DNA of 19,756 nucleotides from Lactobacillus amylolyticus DSM 11664 (GCF_000178475.1 NZ_ADNY01000025.1:1-19756); one strand, 5' to 3'. Positions 7,777 through 15,620 are shown, counted from the stretch's first letter. The notes: generated by a model from the letters alone, not told the origin. Numbers and translations: made by a program.

Positions 7777-7804
7777 AAATATATGAATATTGCTTTCAAA
7801 AAGG

Positions 7805-8320
7805 CTAAATTTTTACTAAACTAGTTGGCTTCTGCGGATCAGTATCGATGATTTTTACATCTGAATCCAAACTGGCATCCCCCTGCACCAGCATCTCTTC
7901 CGCAGTATCATGCGCCAAATATTCAGTATTATTATGCTGGCTGCGATGCGCTAAAAAGATATGCTTGGTCTTCGGCGTGACCACATCTAGCAGTGCCTGC
8001 CCTGGTTCAATAGTATTGATCTGTTCGACCGGCAATTTACCAATTTTATTGGTATCCAGCAAATAATTCCAGGTGCCGATATTGGCAAAAGCATCGATCT
8101 TAGGATAGCGCCGCATCAAGCCACCTAATCCACTGCTATGATCACTATGATCGTGACTCAAAAAGGTCATGTCGATTTCATTGATATCCACGCCAACTTC
8201 AACCAGCAAATTCTTTATCTTTTTTCCAGATAAACCTGCATCCATCAAAATTTTATGCTGCCTGGTCGTCAGCAAGCTGACATTACCAGTTGAGCCGCTG
8301 GCTAAAACAGAAACTTGCAC
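7805..8320 (-). CDS. walJ: WalJ (YycJ) metallo-beta-lactamase-fold protein, internally deleted
   Basis: WalJ is a metal-dependent MBL-fold protein of about 265 residues, linked to cell division and DNA repair phenotypes. This copy has 171. The N-terminal half is normal, with the metal motif SHDHSDH (H56, H58, D60, H61), and continues to INTIEPGQA (to residue 109). It then jumps straight to LLDVVTPKTKHIFLAHRSQ, which in the family lies near residue 205. About 95 codons are thus missing in frame, including the segment that supplies the later metal ligands (a histidine and the bridging aspartate). The final histidine H125 and the C-terminus are kept. The start is GTG with a good GAAGGA site. The protein may be made but is probably inactive; one could equally call it a pseudogene. 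Confidence 0.85.
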   Translation of the reverse strand: MQVSVLASGSTGNVSLLTTRQHKILMDAGLSGKKIKNLLVEVGVDINEIDMTFLSHDHSDHSSGLGGLMRRYPKIDAFANIGTWNYLLDTNKIGKLPVEQINTIEPGQALLDVVTPKTKHIFLAHRSQHNNTEYLAHDTAEEMLVQGDASLDSDVKIIDTDPQKPTSLVKI

Positions 8321-8337
8321 TTATCCTTCAGTCTCCA

Positions 8338-9153
8338 TTAGTTATATGTTGTATTAGTTTGAATCATTTGTGCCGTAAATGCGTTTACCCGCTTCAAAGT
8401 TACATTCTTGGTCGCCTTGTTTTCAACCCAGACCAGCCAAGTTGGAAGCAAAATAGTGCTGCCACGCACCTCGGTTAACTTAGAATAACCCAGGCTAACT
8501 TTCATAACTCGTGAGTTATTTGCCAATTCACGGTCAGTATACATTGCACGAACCGCATGCCATGGTGAAATAGTAGACTGCTGTTCACGTACTGCAACTA
8601 CTGGACCCAAGTAGCTTAAAGTATAGTTTTCAATCGTCTTGGACTTAATGTTGATCGTTAGCTGTGCCCCACTATCATAAATGTCACCATATTCTGACGT
8701 TTGAACGAAAGTATAGTTGTTGCTGCCGGACATGATTGCTTCATAGCGATATTGCTTGCCATAAGGAACATTGCGCGAATCATTTTTAAACTTATTCAGT
8801 TCCGCCAAAATCTGCTTTTTGCTGCCGCTGATTCTGACGATATTCTTAGGCGTGGCCGTTAATTTGTTATCAGTTTTTGAATAGCTGGCGTTTACCTGAG
8901 TCAAAGAGGTCAATTTGCTACTCAAATAATCTGACTTTTTAACTGCCAAATAATAGCCTGAAGCCTGACTTGTCGAAAGCTTAGATGGCAAATCGATTCC
9001 ATCTGCCCGCATCTCAGAACGGATACTATTATTAGTTGAACTAGTAGTAGAATCTGACAAGCTAACAGGTGACCGCAGAATTTCAACGACTAAATATATA
9101 TCGATCAACAAGAAAACAATTAAAAACAACCATTCGATTCGTTTATGATCCAT
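8338..9153 (-). CDS. walI: WalK regulator WalI (YycI)
   Basis: A 271-residue single-pass membrane protein with its N-terminus inside, a membrane helix at about 8-27 (WLFLIVFLLIDIYLVVEIL) and a large extracellular YycH/YycI-type domain. In Bacillus it works with WalH to hold WalK in check through membrane contacts; in other Firmicutes the pair can activate it. The sequence has no catalytic motifs. The ATG at 9153 has a GAGG site 10 bases upstream, inside the end of walH, whose stop lies 2 bases before; walJ follows after 17 bases. The gene is complete. Identification rests on operon position, topology and length more than on sharp motifs. Confidence 0.88.
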   Translation of the reverse strand: MDHKRIEWLFLIVFLLIDIYLVVEILRSPVSLSDSTTSSTNNSIRSEMRADGIDLPSKLSTSQASGYYLAVKKSDYLSSKLTSLTQVNASYSKTDNKLTATPKNIVRISGSKKQILAELNKFKNDSRNVPYGKQYRYEAIMSGSNNYTFVQTSEYGDIYDSGAQLTINIKSKTIENYTLSYLGPVVAVREQQSTISPWHAVRAMYTDRELANNSRVMKVSLGYSKLTEVRGSTILLPTWLVWVENKATKNVTLKRVNAFTAQMIQTNTTYN

Positions 9154-9155
9154 TT

Positions 9156-10499
9156 TTAATTAGCCTCGCTTTTTTGGGGATTGATTGTTCTGCGATATGC
9201 CGTCAAATCCTGCTTCATCCATTCATCAACCGACTTCCATTCGCCATAGGCTTTCACATAATAGGTCGGGACAAGATTTACCAAATTATCGCGCGTACTG
9301 TCTTTTTGAACTTGTGAACCGACGACAATATCATCGATTTCTGATTCGTCTAAGCCATGTGCTTTCAACTTAGCAACCACTTCACTTGTTGGTGCAAGCG
9401 TTGTTGTTTGCCCATCAAATGGAATTGGAATCTGCAGGTTGATGCTGTTAAAGGCAACAGAAATTGAATCCGTTGAAAATGTCGTGGTAACTTGCACCTC
9501 ATGTTTGTTTAAAAAGACTGGCGTACCTTCAACATAGTTGGTATAGCGAATACTGCTTGCATCAGCGTCAAAGAAACGCAAGTCCTGTTCAGTTAACCCG
9601 ATCAGGTGAACATAGTAAATACTATCTAATAACCGGCTGGTATTAGTAACATACTGATTCTTTTCATAGTGCGTGTACAAATAATCATCGCTGTTTGACT
9701 TGCTTTTTGGCACGCGCAATCTCGTTGAATAATTCAATGAATAAGCTGTCCAGCCCTTTTTGCTTGTCCGCGTTGAAACTCCGGAAGTTCCTAGCAAACG
9801 AGCTACAAAGTATGAGTCTGCTTGCTTATTAGTCAGATAGCTGTATATCCGCCACTTTTCAGTTTTAGTGTAGTAGGCGGTATAGCCCAGCTTGGTTTTA
9901 ACGAATTTAATCGGAGTCTTGTATTGCGCGTTTTGAGCATATTTACGTAAACGCGTAAAATCGCCCTTCTTGATTTTTACACGGTAAATTCGATAATTCT
10001 TATCATTGCCGACATAGATTTCACGATTGTTGCCGGTGGTAGAAATAAAAATTCGATTTAACTGCCGATTGTCTTTTTTAGAAGTTCCTGTTGCAAAAAC
10101 ACTGAAAGTAATCTTATCAGGGTATGTCAGTTGCAAATAATCTTGGTTAGCCAGCATTTTTTCATATTGACTTTGAGAAGAAGAAATCAGCTTAATGCTT
10201 GTCACCTTGAGTTTTTGCAAATCCTTTGAAAATTCAAAGGAAAGGTTGTTCTTAGAATCGTACAGCCGATATAATTGACCATTCCGATAGCCATAAGAAT
10301 TAGTAGGAATGCACAAATCATACAGCGACTTGGTACTGCGCGTCTTGAGCTGTTGCTTAGATGAACTGTCTGCTTGATTGATCTGACTAAAACGCTGATC
10401 GTTAGTCATGATAAAAATCCAAAGTACGATTGACAGGATAATAGCTCCCGCTGTTACCAGCAATAGCAGCCAGTCAGTAAATTTTGATTTAAACTTCAT
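9156..10499 (-). CDS. walH: WalK regulator WalH (YycH)
   Basis: A 447-residue protein with one N-terminal membrane helix (about 10-32, WLLLLVTAGAIILSIVLWIF) and a long extracellular YycH domain. With WalI it modulates the sensor kinase WalK. The frame is open to a GTG at 10517, and an ATG at 10508 abuts the ribosome site; the ATG at 10499 is chosen because AGGAGG stands 9 bases before it. That start overlaps the walK stop by 11 bases, so translation is coupled. The product has no enzyme motifs, and its role is taken from the conserved operon order. Confidence 0.88.
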   Translation of the reverse strand: MKFKSKFTDWLLLLVTAGAIILSIVLWIFIMTNDQRFSQINQADSSSKQQLKTRSTKSLYDLCIPTNSYGYRNGQLYRLYDSKNNLSFEFSKDLQKLKVTSIKLISSSQSQYEKMLANQDYLQLTYPDKITFSVFATGTSKKDNRQLNRIFISTTGNNREIYVGNDKNYRIYRVKIKKGDFTRLRKYAQNAQYKTPIKFVKTKLGYTAYYTKTEKWRIYSYLTNKQADSYFVARLLGTSGVSTRTSKKGWTAYSLNYSTRLRVPKSKSNSDDYLYTHYEKNQYVTNTSRLLDSIYYVHLIGLTEQDLRFFDADASSIRYTNYVEGTPVFLNKHEVQVTTTFSTDSISVAFNSINLQIPIPFDGQTTTLAPTSEVVAKLKAHGLDESEIDDIVVGSQVQKDSTRDNLVNLVPTYYVKAYGEWKSVDEWMKQDLTAYRRTINPQKSEAN

Positions 10500-12345
10500 C
10501 CCAGTCATCCTCCTCACTCATTGATTCGTATGGTAAGGAAATATAGAAGGTTGAGCCGTTGCCTTCACTACTGTCGGCCCAAATCTTACCATGGTGGGCT
10601 TCCACAATTTCTTTAGCAATAGCCAAGCCTAAACCGGTACCACCTTGAGCCCGTGATCTTGCCTTGTCGACACGGTAAAAACGGTCGAAGATTTTGCCCA
10701 GATCTTTTCTTGGAATACCCAAGCCTTGGTCGGAAATGCTCAAAATAACGTGGTTTTGGTTTTGAACTAAGCGAACGGTAATTACGCCACCATCAGGTGA
10801 ATATTTAATCGCGTTATTCATAATATTATCGATTACTTGCATCATCTTATCAGTGTCAATTTCAACCCATAAGGCTTGATTGCCAAGTTCACGCCTAATA
10901 GTGTATTTCTTCTTTTTATCGGTATTCTTATCGGTTTTAACAATCATATCGAAACGGTTAAGAATATGCGATACAAAATCGTTCAAGTTGACCCACTCTA
11001 GATCCATCTTAGAAACGCCACGGTCCATTCTGGACAAGCTCAACAGGTCATTAATCATACGGATCATTCGTTCAGTTTCTTCTTGAGTAACCTGAAGGAA
11101 TTGCGGTGCAATCGTTGGATCTTTCCATGCACCTTCGTTTAAGGCTTCAATATAGGCCCGCAAACTAGTCAAAGGCGTTCTTAACTCATGAGAAACGTTG
11201 GAAACAAACTGCTTTTGCGAGTTTTCATTCTTTTGCTGCTCAGTAACATCGTGCAAAACGCAAACGCTACCTGAAACAAAGCCGGTTACCCGCTTAATCA
11301 GCGAGAAGCTAGCGTGCAAAATCATTTCATCCCGCGTACCACTATTGACAGTGACAACAATTTCTTTTTGGTTAGCAATCAGGTCTTGGGCTGATTCATT
11401 CAACCCCAATACCTTGTTAATCGGTTCGCCAATTACGTCTTTTTCTTTAACATTTAAAAAGCTCAACGCCATTTGGTTAACAACATTAACATTGCCATGC
11501 CGGTCAGCCGCAAGCACTCCGTCGGTCATGTGCGACAGAACGCTATCCAGCCGCCTTCGTTCACTGTCGGACTCTTCCTGTGATCGTTCAACTCTGATTG
11601 ATAAAGTGTTAAAAGCCTTGCCTAATTGCCCCAATTCATCATCAGAATAGATCTTTACCTGGTTTGAATAATCACCATTGGCAATATTCAATGCTTGCTG
11701 CTGCATTTCTTCAATCGGCCGCGTAATCGCACGCGAAATAACCAGTGATAAAATCGCTCCCAAAAGGGCCGCAATCAATGATGCAGCCAAGAAGGCCAAT
11801 GAGGTGTTGCGCAAATCATCGAATACTCCTTGCATGCTGGCCCGCACATAAATCGCACCAACACTGTTGGTTGAACTAGTGCCACCGGTCAATGGTGAAA
11901 TTTGCACCATGTAGTTTCCCTTATCGTCAATTACTTTAGTGACCTGGCGACCAGTAGAAGTAACTTGCTTAACATCATTATTGGTGACTCTTTGTCCAAT
12001 CCGACTTTTATCATTCAAGTTGGAAACAGCCCGAATAATATCCTTATTATCTACAACAATAATTTCACTAATATCAGAATTGGTGTCGTAATCATTGATA
12101 ATTCGATTCAGACGATCGTCAGTATTTTTGCCATAATGTGCCAATTGGCTGGCCAATTGATTGGTGACGATCGGTGGAATTTGAATTGTCTCTTGAAAAC
12201 TTTTAATACTGCTTTGTTCAAGTTGTCTAGTAAAGTACGCTCCAATTACTTCAATTGTAGCTAGCAGCATTAGCATAAACACTACCGCCAGCTTGGTATT
12301 GATCGAATTGAAAGTATGCTTTAGTACTTTTCTTATTTTTTTCAT
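10489..12345 (-). CDS. walK: Cell-wall two-component sensor histidine kinase WalK
   Basis: A 618-residue membrane kinase that phosphorylates WalR and so tunes peptidoglycan hydrolases and growth. Domains in order: membrane helix (18-38), extracellular sensor loop of about 140 residues, second helix (about 181-204), HAMP (about 205-255), PAS (about 262-370), HisKA with phospho-acceptor H386 in SNVSHELRTP, then HATPase with N-box NAIKYSPDGG, G1 DQGLGIP, F-box FDRFYRVD and G2 GGTGLGLAI. The frame extends upstream to 12381, but the ATG at 12345 has the GGAAGAG site. It lies 65 bases after walR, with a hairpin between the two, and overlaps walH. Full length and intact. Confidence 0.97.
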   Translation of the reverse strand: MKKIRKVLKHTFNSINTKLAVVFMLMLLATIEVIGAYFTRQLEQSSIKSFQETIQIPPIVTNQLASQLAHYGKNTDDRLNRIINDYDTNSDISEIIVVDNKDIIRAVSNLNDKSRIGQRVTNNDVKQVTSTGRQVTKVIDDKGNYMVQISPLTGGTSSTNSVGAIYVRASMQGVFDDLRNTSLAFLAASLIAALLGAILSLVISRAITRPIEEMQQQALNIANGDYSNQVKIYSDDELGQLGKAFNTLSIRVERSQEESDSERRRLDSVLSHMTDGVLAADRHGNVNVVNQMALSFLNVKEKDVIGEPINKVLGLNESAQDLIANQKEIVVTVNSGTRDEMILHASFSLIKRVTGFVSGSVCVLHDVTEQQKNENSQKQFVSNVSHELRTPLTSLRAYIEALNEGAWKDPTIAPQFLQVTQEETERMIRMINDLLSLSRMDRGVSKMDLEWVNLNDFVSHILNRFDMIVKTDKNTDKKKKYTIRRELGNQALWVEIDTDKMMQVIDNIMNNAIKYSPDGGVITVRLVQNQNHVILSISDQGLGIPRKDLGKIFDRFYRVDKARSRAQGGTGLGLAIAKEIVEAHHGKIWADSSEGNGSTFYISLPYESMSEEDDWDEV

Positions 12346-12371
12346 TCTCTTCCAAAATTCACAATATAAAA

Positions 12372-12407
12372 AGAAAGCCACACACTTTCGCAGTCCTGTA
12401 GCTTTCT
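12372..12407 (-). other. Hairpin between walR and walK, possible attenuator
   Basis: In the minus-strand RNA, AGAAAGC and GCTTTCT form a stem around a 22-base loop, with AC/GT able to add inner pairs, followed by UUUUUA. It lies between the walR stop and the walK start. It resembles a weak terminator that could lower expression of walK and downstream genes relative to walR, or an mRNA-processing site. Inference only. Confidence 0.4.
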
Positions 12408-12410
12408 AAA

Positions 12411-13127
12411 TTATTCTTCGGTTGGCTGCTTTACGTAGTATCCAACACCGCGACGAGTAATCAAAATTTGTGGTTGAATTGGATTGTCTTCAATCTTTTC
12501 TCTCAACCGGTGAACAGTTACGTCAACGGTCCGAACATCCCCAAAGTAGTCATAACCCCAAACTGTTTGCAATAAATGCTCACGAGTCATAACTTGTCCC
12601 ATATGTTGAGCTAAATAATATAGCAGTTCAAACTCACGGTGAGTAAGTTCGATCTTTTTGCCATTATTCTCAACAATATAGGCATCTGGCATAATGACCA
12701 AGTTACCGATCTTAATGTTTTTATCGGCTTCCTCTTGGGTTGCAGCTTCTGCTTTTTTAACAATATCACGACGGCGCAAGTTTGCCTTTACCCGTGCAAC
12801 TAATTCACGGTTAGAAAAAGGCTTGGTTACGTAGTCATCAGCACCCATTTCAAGTCCTAAAACTTTATCAATTTCAGTATCTTTAGCTGTTACCATGATG
12901 ATGGGCATATCGTGAGTTTGCCGTACTTCACGTGCAACTTCAAGTCCATCTTTTTTAGGTAACATTAAGTCCAAGATCATCAGGTCTGGATCATATTCCT
13001 CAACTTTTTGAACAGCCTCTTCACCATCATAGGCAGTGTCGACGTCGAAGCCTTCTTTGGTTAAATTAAATTTGATAATATCAGAGATAGGCTTCTCATC
13101 ATCGACGACGAGAATTTTCTTTGGCAT
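12411..13127 (-). CDS. walR: Cell-wall response regulator WalR
   Basis: A 238-residue OmpR/PhoB-type response regulator, normally essential in Firmicutes. The receiver domain (1-120) has the acidic pair D9/D10, phosphorylation site D53 (LMILDLMLP) and the VTAK lysine. The winged-helix DNA-binding domain (about 135-232) has [17 protein letters not shown] and the recognition helix region [16 protein letters not shown]. The frame is open up to 13208, but the ATG at 13127 follows a GGAGG site at the right distance and gives the standard [10 protein letters not shown] start. First gene of the wal operon, with a clear promoter just upstream, divergent from a tRNA gene. Confidence 0.98.
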   Translation of the reverse strand: MPKKILVVDDEKPISDIIKFNLTKEGFDVDTAYDGEEAVQKVEEYDPDLMILDLMLPKKDGLEVAREVRQTHDMPIIMVTAKDTEIDKVLGLEMGADDYVTKPFSNRELVARVKANLRRRDIVKKAEAATQEEADKNIKIGNLVIMPDAYIVENNGKKIELTHREFELLYYLAQHMGQVMTREHLLQTVWGYDYFGDVRTVDVTVHRLREKIEDNPIQPQILITRRGVGYYVKQPTEE

Positions 13128-13152
13128 CGAGAATGCCTCCTTTGCTTCATAT

Positions 13153-13181
13153 ATTATACTGGTTTTTGCTTTTTTAGCCAA
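13153..13181 (-). promoter_or_regulatory. walR operon promoter
   Basis: On the minus strand TTGGCT (13176-13181) and a perfect TATAAT (13153-13158) are 17 bases apart, giving a leader of about 20 bases before walR. This is a strong constitutive-type promoter for the whole wal operon. Confidence 0.8.
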
Positions 13182-13208
13182 AAATATACAAAAAATTCTG
13201 AAAATCAC

Positions 13209-13237
13209 TTGATTTTGCTCACAATAAATTGCATAAT
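13209..13237 (+). promoter_or_regulatory. Promoter of first tRNA-Lys
   Basis: TTGATT (13209-13214) and CATAAT (13232-13237) with a 17-base spacer, 21 bases before the tRNA. It is back to back with the walR promoter, 27 bases away, so the two RNA polymerase sites are close neighbours. Confidence 0.65.
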
Positions 13238-13258
13238 AATTGTTGTCAGTTATGGCAT

Positions 13259-13331
13259 GGGTGGTTAGCTCAGCTGGCAGAGCAACGTACTCTTAATCCG
13301 TGGGTCGAGGGTTCGATCCCCTCACCACCCA
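13259..13331 (+). tRNA. tRNA-Lys (anticodon CTT), variant copy
   Basis: A 73-base cloverleaf: acceptor GGGTGGT/ACCACCC, D-stem GCTC/GAGC, anticodon loop CTCTTAA, T-stem GAGGG/CCCTC, discriminator A. The 3' CCA is not encoded (the DNA reads CTA). It differs from the second copy at 13798 by one base only: T at 13288 instead of G. That base is position 30 of the anticodon stem, facing C40, so the stem ACGTA/TCCGT has one internal T-C mismatch. Folding and charging may be impaired. Confidence 0.9.
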
Positions 13332-13340
13332 CTATTTTAA

Positions 13341-13366
13341 AGCATCGCTTCGGCGGCGCTTTTTTG
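13341..13366 (+). terminator. Terminator after first tRNA-Lys
   Basis: AGCATCGC and GCGGCGCT pair around a TTCG tetraloop with one mismatch, followed by six T. Confidence 0.8.
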
Positions 13367-13467
13367 TTGTTTATTTTTTAAATTTTCTTAGTTTTCGTCT
13401 TTTTGATAGCTTTTAGTAACCGAATCTTGGTAAAATATAGCTAAGATTTAAATAGGGAGGCGTTCTT

Positions 13468-13692
13468 ATGAACAACGAAAACGTATTTTTTAACCCTGGC
13501 GATGCAATTTCTTCATCACACGATTACAAGGAAGCTCGCCGCAGCGCTCAAATTATTAAGGCAAATAAACCAACCGCTGGACAAATTATTATTGCTAAGA
13601 ATGCCAAGAACGGTACCTACGCAATTTACCTTGCCGAAAATGCCCGCGATGAAAAACATGGTGAGCCATACAAAATTACTGATAAACTTTAA
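13468..13692 (+). CDS. Small conserved-looking protein of unknown function
   Basis: A 74-residue protein I do not recognise. The gene is credible: a strong AGGGAGG ribosome site 7 bases before the ATG, normal codon use for the region, and its own terminator behind. The product is soluble, rich in Lys, Ala and Asn, with no signal peptide or membrane segment and no cysteine. The N-terminus (NENVFFNPGDAISSSHDYKEA) is polar, followed by a likely helix (ARRSAQIIKAN) and a beta-like half (AGQIIIAKNAKNGTYAIYLAE) that could form a small sheet. It lies alone between the two tRNA-Lys genes, inside a 77-base direct repeat. A TAAAAT at 13431-13436 may be its -10, without a good -35. Confidence 0.75.
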   Translation: MNNENVFFNPGDAISSSHDYKEARRSAQIIKANKPTAGQIIIAKNAKNGTYAIYLAENARDEKHGEPYKITDKL

Positions 13693-13697
13693 ATAAT

Positions 13698-13727
13698 AGT
13701 CGCTTAACGGCGGCTTTTATTTTTTTG
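13698..13727 (+). terminator. Terminator after the 74-residue gene
   Basis: AGTCGC and GCGGCT (one G-T pair) around the six-base loop TTAACG, followed by TTTATTTTTTT. Confidence 0.8.
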
Positions 13728-13746
13728 CTTTTTTCTAAAAAAAGAC

Positions 13747-13775
13747 TTGCCAAAAGAATGAATCATTGTTAATAT
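13747..13775 (+). promoter_or_regulatory. Promoter of second tRNA-Lys
   Basis: TTGCCA (13747-13752) and TAATAT (13770-13775) with a 17-base spacer, 22 bases before the tRNA, the same geometry as for the first copy. The hexamers are closer to consensus at -35 than those of the first copy. Confidence 0.7.
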
Positions 13776-13797
13776 TATTAACTGTCAGCAATGACAT

Positions 13798-13870
13798 GGG
13801 TGGTTAGCTCAGCTGGCAGAGCAACGGACTCTTAATCCGTGGGTCGAGGGTTCGATCCCCTCACCACCCA
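13798..13870 (+). tRNA. tRNA-Lys (anticodon CTT), canonical copy
   Basis: Same 73-base gene as at 13259 but with G at 13827 (position 30), so the anticodon stem ACGGA/TCCGT is perfect. The next three bases (13871-13873) are CCA, so the 3' end is encoded here. This is the standard functional copy. Confidence 0.97.
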
Positions 13871-13884
13871 CCAAATATGGAAAT

Positions 13885-13911
13885 GTCACTGCAAGTAGTC
13901 GGTGCTTTTTT
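13885..13911 (+). terminator. Terminator after second tRNA-Lys
   Basis: CACTG and CGGTG pair (one G-T) around an eight-base loop, followed by CTTTTTT. A weaker hairpin than the one at 13923, with which it works in tandem. Confidence 0.6.
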
Positions 13912-13922
13912 ATACCTAAATT

Positions 13923-13955
13923 AAGGACAGGACACAATGTGTTCTGTCCTTTTTC
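13923..13955 (+). terminator. Strong tandem terminator
   Basis: A near-perfect long hairpin AAGGACAGGACACA ... TGTTCTGTCCTT followed by a T-rich tail. It shields the following operon from tRNA transcription. Confidence 0.85.
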
Positions 13956-13980
13956 TTTCTATCTGTTTTTATGATAGAAT
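13952..13980 (+). promoter_or_regulatory. Probable promoter of the acyltransferase/glycosyltransferase operon
   Basis: TAGAAT (13975-13980) preceded by TG at 13972-13973 makes an extended -10. The -35 region 17 bases upstream is TTTCTT, poor, as is common with extended -10 promoters. It starts directly behind the terminator at 13923 and gives a leader of about 25 bases. Confidence 0.55.
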
Positions 13981-14011
13981 TAAACTAATAATTTTTTAAG
14001 GTGGCTTGAGC

Positions 14012-14770
14012 ATGAAAACTTACTATTATGAGAAAACAACTGATGATGTAGTTAATTCTGCTCAGCAAGATTTTTCTTTGCCAGATGATTATGCGATTTT
14101 TCCCACCTCCTTATCCGGTCGCATCTGGAATAAAATAGTTCGTGCGCTAGCCTGCGGCTTTGGTTTTATTTATTCGCGCTTGTTTTTGCATACTCATATT
14201 GTGGGCAAAGATAAGCTAAAAAAAGCTGCTGATCAGGGATATTTCGTCTATGGCAATCACACGCAGCCAATGGGTGATGTTTTTACGCCTTTGACGGTTG
14301 TTTCTTGTCAAAAAATGTACGCAATCGCTGACCAAGCTAACTGGGGCATCCCCTTCATCGGCAAACATTTGGTTCGCTATGGTGGTCTGCCTGTTGGTAA
14401 AGATATCAAGCAATCGATTAAGCTGCTTAAGGCTGTTAAAAAAGTGATCAGGCAAAAGAATGGCGTTGTACTCATTTATCCTGAAGCTCACGTTTGGCCT
14501 TATTACACTCGGATTCGCCCTTTCACTGATACCAGCATGCATTTTCCAGTTGCTTTAAATGCTCCTAGCTTTACGTGGACAAGCACTTATACCCGATCTA
14601 AATTCTTTAAGCGACCAAAAATTACCGTCTATATTGACGGACCCTTTTACCCGGATAAGAATCTAAACAAGAAACAGGCCCAGGCTAAACTTCACGAGCA
14701 GATTTGGAAGAGCTTAGTTAGTCGTGCTAAACTAAGCAATTATAATTACTATCACTATCAGAAAAAATAA
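14012..14770 (+). CDS. PlsC-like acyltransferase (1-acyl-glycerol-phosphate acyltransferase family)
   Basis: A 252-residue protein with the lysophospholipid acyltransferase fold. Seen: motif I as GNHTQPMGD (81-89), a central glycine-rich part VRYGGLPVGK, and motif III as IYPEAHVW (P157, E158). In the family motif I is normally HX4D; here the spacing from H83 to D89 is HX5D, so the active site is unusual. About 80 residues precede motif I. A membrane-associated stretch lies near 42-60 (IVRALACGFGFIYSRLFL). The ATG at 14012 is chosen over TTG at 14006 because AAGGTGG stands 7 bases before it. First gene of a tight four-gene operon with two GT8 enzymes and a second acyltransferase, so it probably acylates a glycolipid or an envelope glycan rather than serving general phospholipid synthesis. 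Confidence 0.85.
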   Translation: MKTYYYEKTTDDVVNSAQQDFSLPDDYAIFPTSLSGRIWNKIVRALACGFGFIYSRLFLHTHIVGKDKLKKAADQGYFVYGNHTQPMGDVFTPLTVVSCQKMYAIADQANWGIPFIGKHLVRYGGLPVGKDIKQSIKLLKAVKKVIRQKNGVVLIYPEAHVWPYYTRIRPFTDTSMHFPVALNAPSFTWTSTYTRSKFFKRPKITVYIDGPFYPDKNLNKKQAQAKLHEQIWKSLVSRAKLSNYNYYHYQKK

Positions 14771-14781
14771 TTGGGAGAACA

Positions 14782-15606
14782 ATGAACATTCTTTTTTGCG
14801 GAGATCAGCATGCCGAAGATGGTGTCCTCATCTCTACTCTTTCTTTATTGAAAAACACAAACGAAGAGCTGCACCTCTATGTTCTTACAATGGAGCTGCC
14901 TGGCAATCAATATCAACCTTTTTCTAAGCATGCGGCTGATTTTATTCGCTCTTTATTGGTCGAAAAAAATAAAAACAACACGTTAGAACTAATCGACTGT
15001 TCTCGGCTTTTTGTTAAACAGCCCCCAACAGCTAATATGGGAACCCGTTTTACTCCTTACGCAATGCTCAGATTGTTCGCTGACCAATTGCCTCAAATTC
15101 CGGACCGTGTCTTATATTTGGATGATGACATTATTATTCGCAAGGATATTTCTGCTTTTTACCATCAAGATTTGGGACACATGGAATTAGTTGGCGTACT
15201 AGATTATTGGGGTCGCTTCTTTTTCCACAATTGGAAAAGCAAGCGCGTCTTTGACTATATGAATTCCGGCGTTCTTTTATTCAATATGCCTGAAATTAAG
15301 CAAACGAAGCTATTTGCAAAAGTTCGGCACATGATGCAAGTGAAAAAGATGTTCCTGCCTGACCAATCAGCAATCAATAAGCTGGCTGTCAGAAAACGCA
15401 TCGCACCGCGCAAATATAATGAGCAGTACCATTTGCGGCCAGATACCATGATTCAGCATTTTACGACCAGTTTTCGCTTTAAACCATACTTCCACACGTT
15501 AACAGTTAAGCCCTGGGACGTAGAACGCGTTCATAGCGTATTACATTTGCACGAATACGATGATCTGTTAGAACAATATTTAAATTTAAAAAACAAGTTA
15601 TCATAG
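14782..15606 (+). CDS. Family 8 glycosyltransferase
   Basis: A 274-residue retaining sugar transferase of GT8 type (galactosyl/glucosyl transferases using nucleotide-sugar and Mn2+). Seen: N-terminal nucleotide-binding beta strand (MNILFCGDQ), metal motif in LYLDDDIII (about D114-D116), acceptor-site motif NSGVLLFN (161-168), DQSAIN (about 200) and a late FTTSFRFKPY...KPWD region that fits the family's HxxxxKPW. No membrane segment or signal, so it acts in the cytoplasm, perhaps at the membrane. Ribosome site GGGAG before the ATG, 11 bases after the acyltransferase. Only distantly like the next gene, so the pair probably adds different sugars in turn. Sugar specificity cannot be read. Confidence 0.88.
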   Translation: MNILFCGDQHAEDGVLISTLSLLKNTNEELHLYVLTMELPGNQYQPFSKHAADFIRSLLVEKNKNNTLELIDCSRLFVKQPPTANMGTRFTPYAMLRLFADQLPQIPDRVLYLDDDIIIRKDISAFYHQDLGHMELVGVLDYWGRFFFHNWKSKRVFDYMNSGVLLFNMPEIKQTKLFAKVRHMMQVKKMFLPDQSAINKLAVRKRIAPRKYNEQYHLRPDTMIQHFTTSFRFKPYFHTLTVKPWDVERVHSVLHLHEYDDLLEQYLNLKNKLS

Positions 15607-15620
15607 TAAAGGAGATTCTA

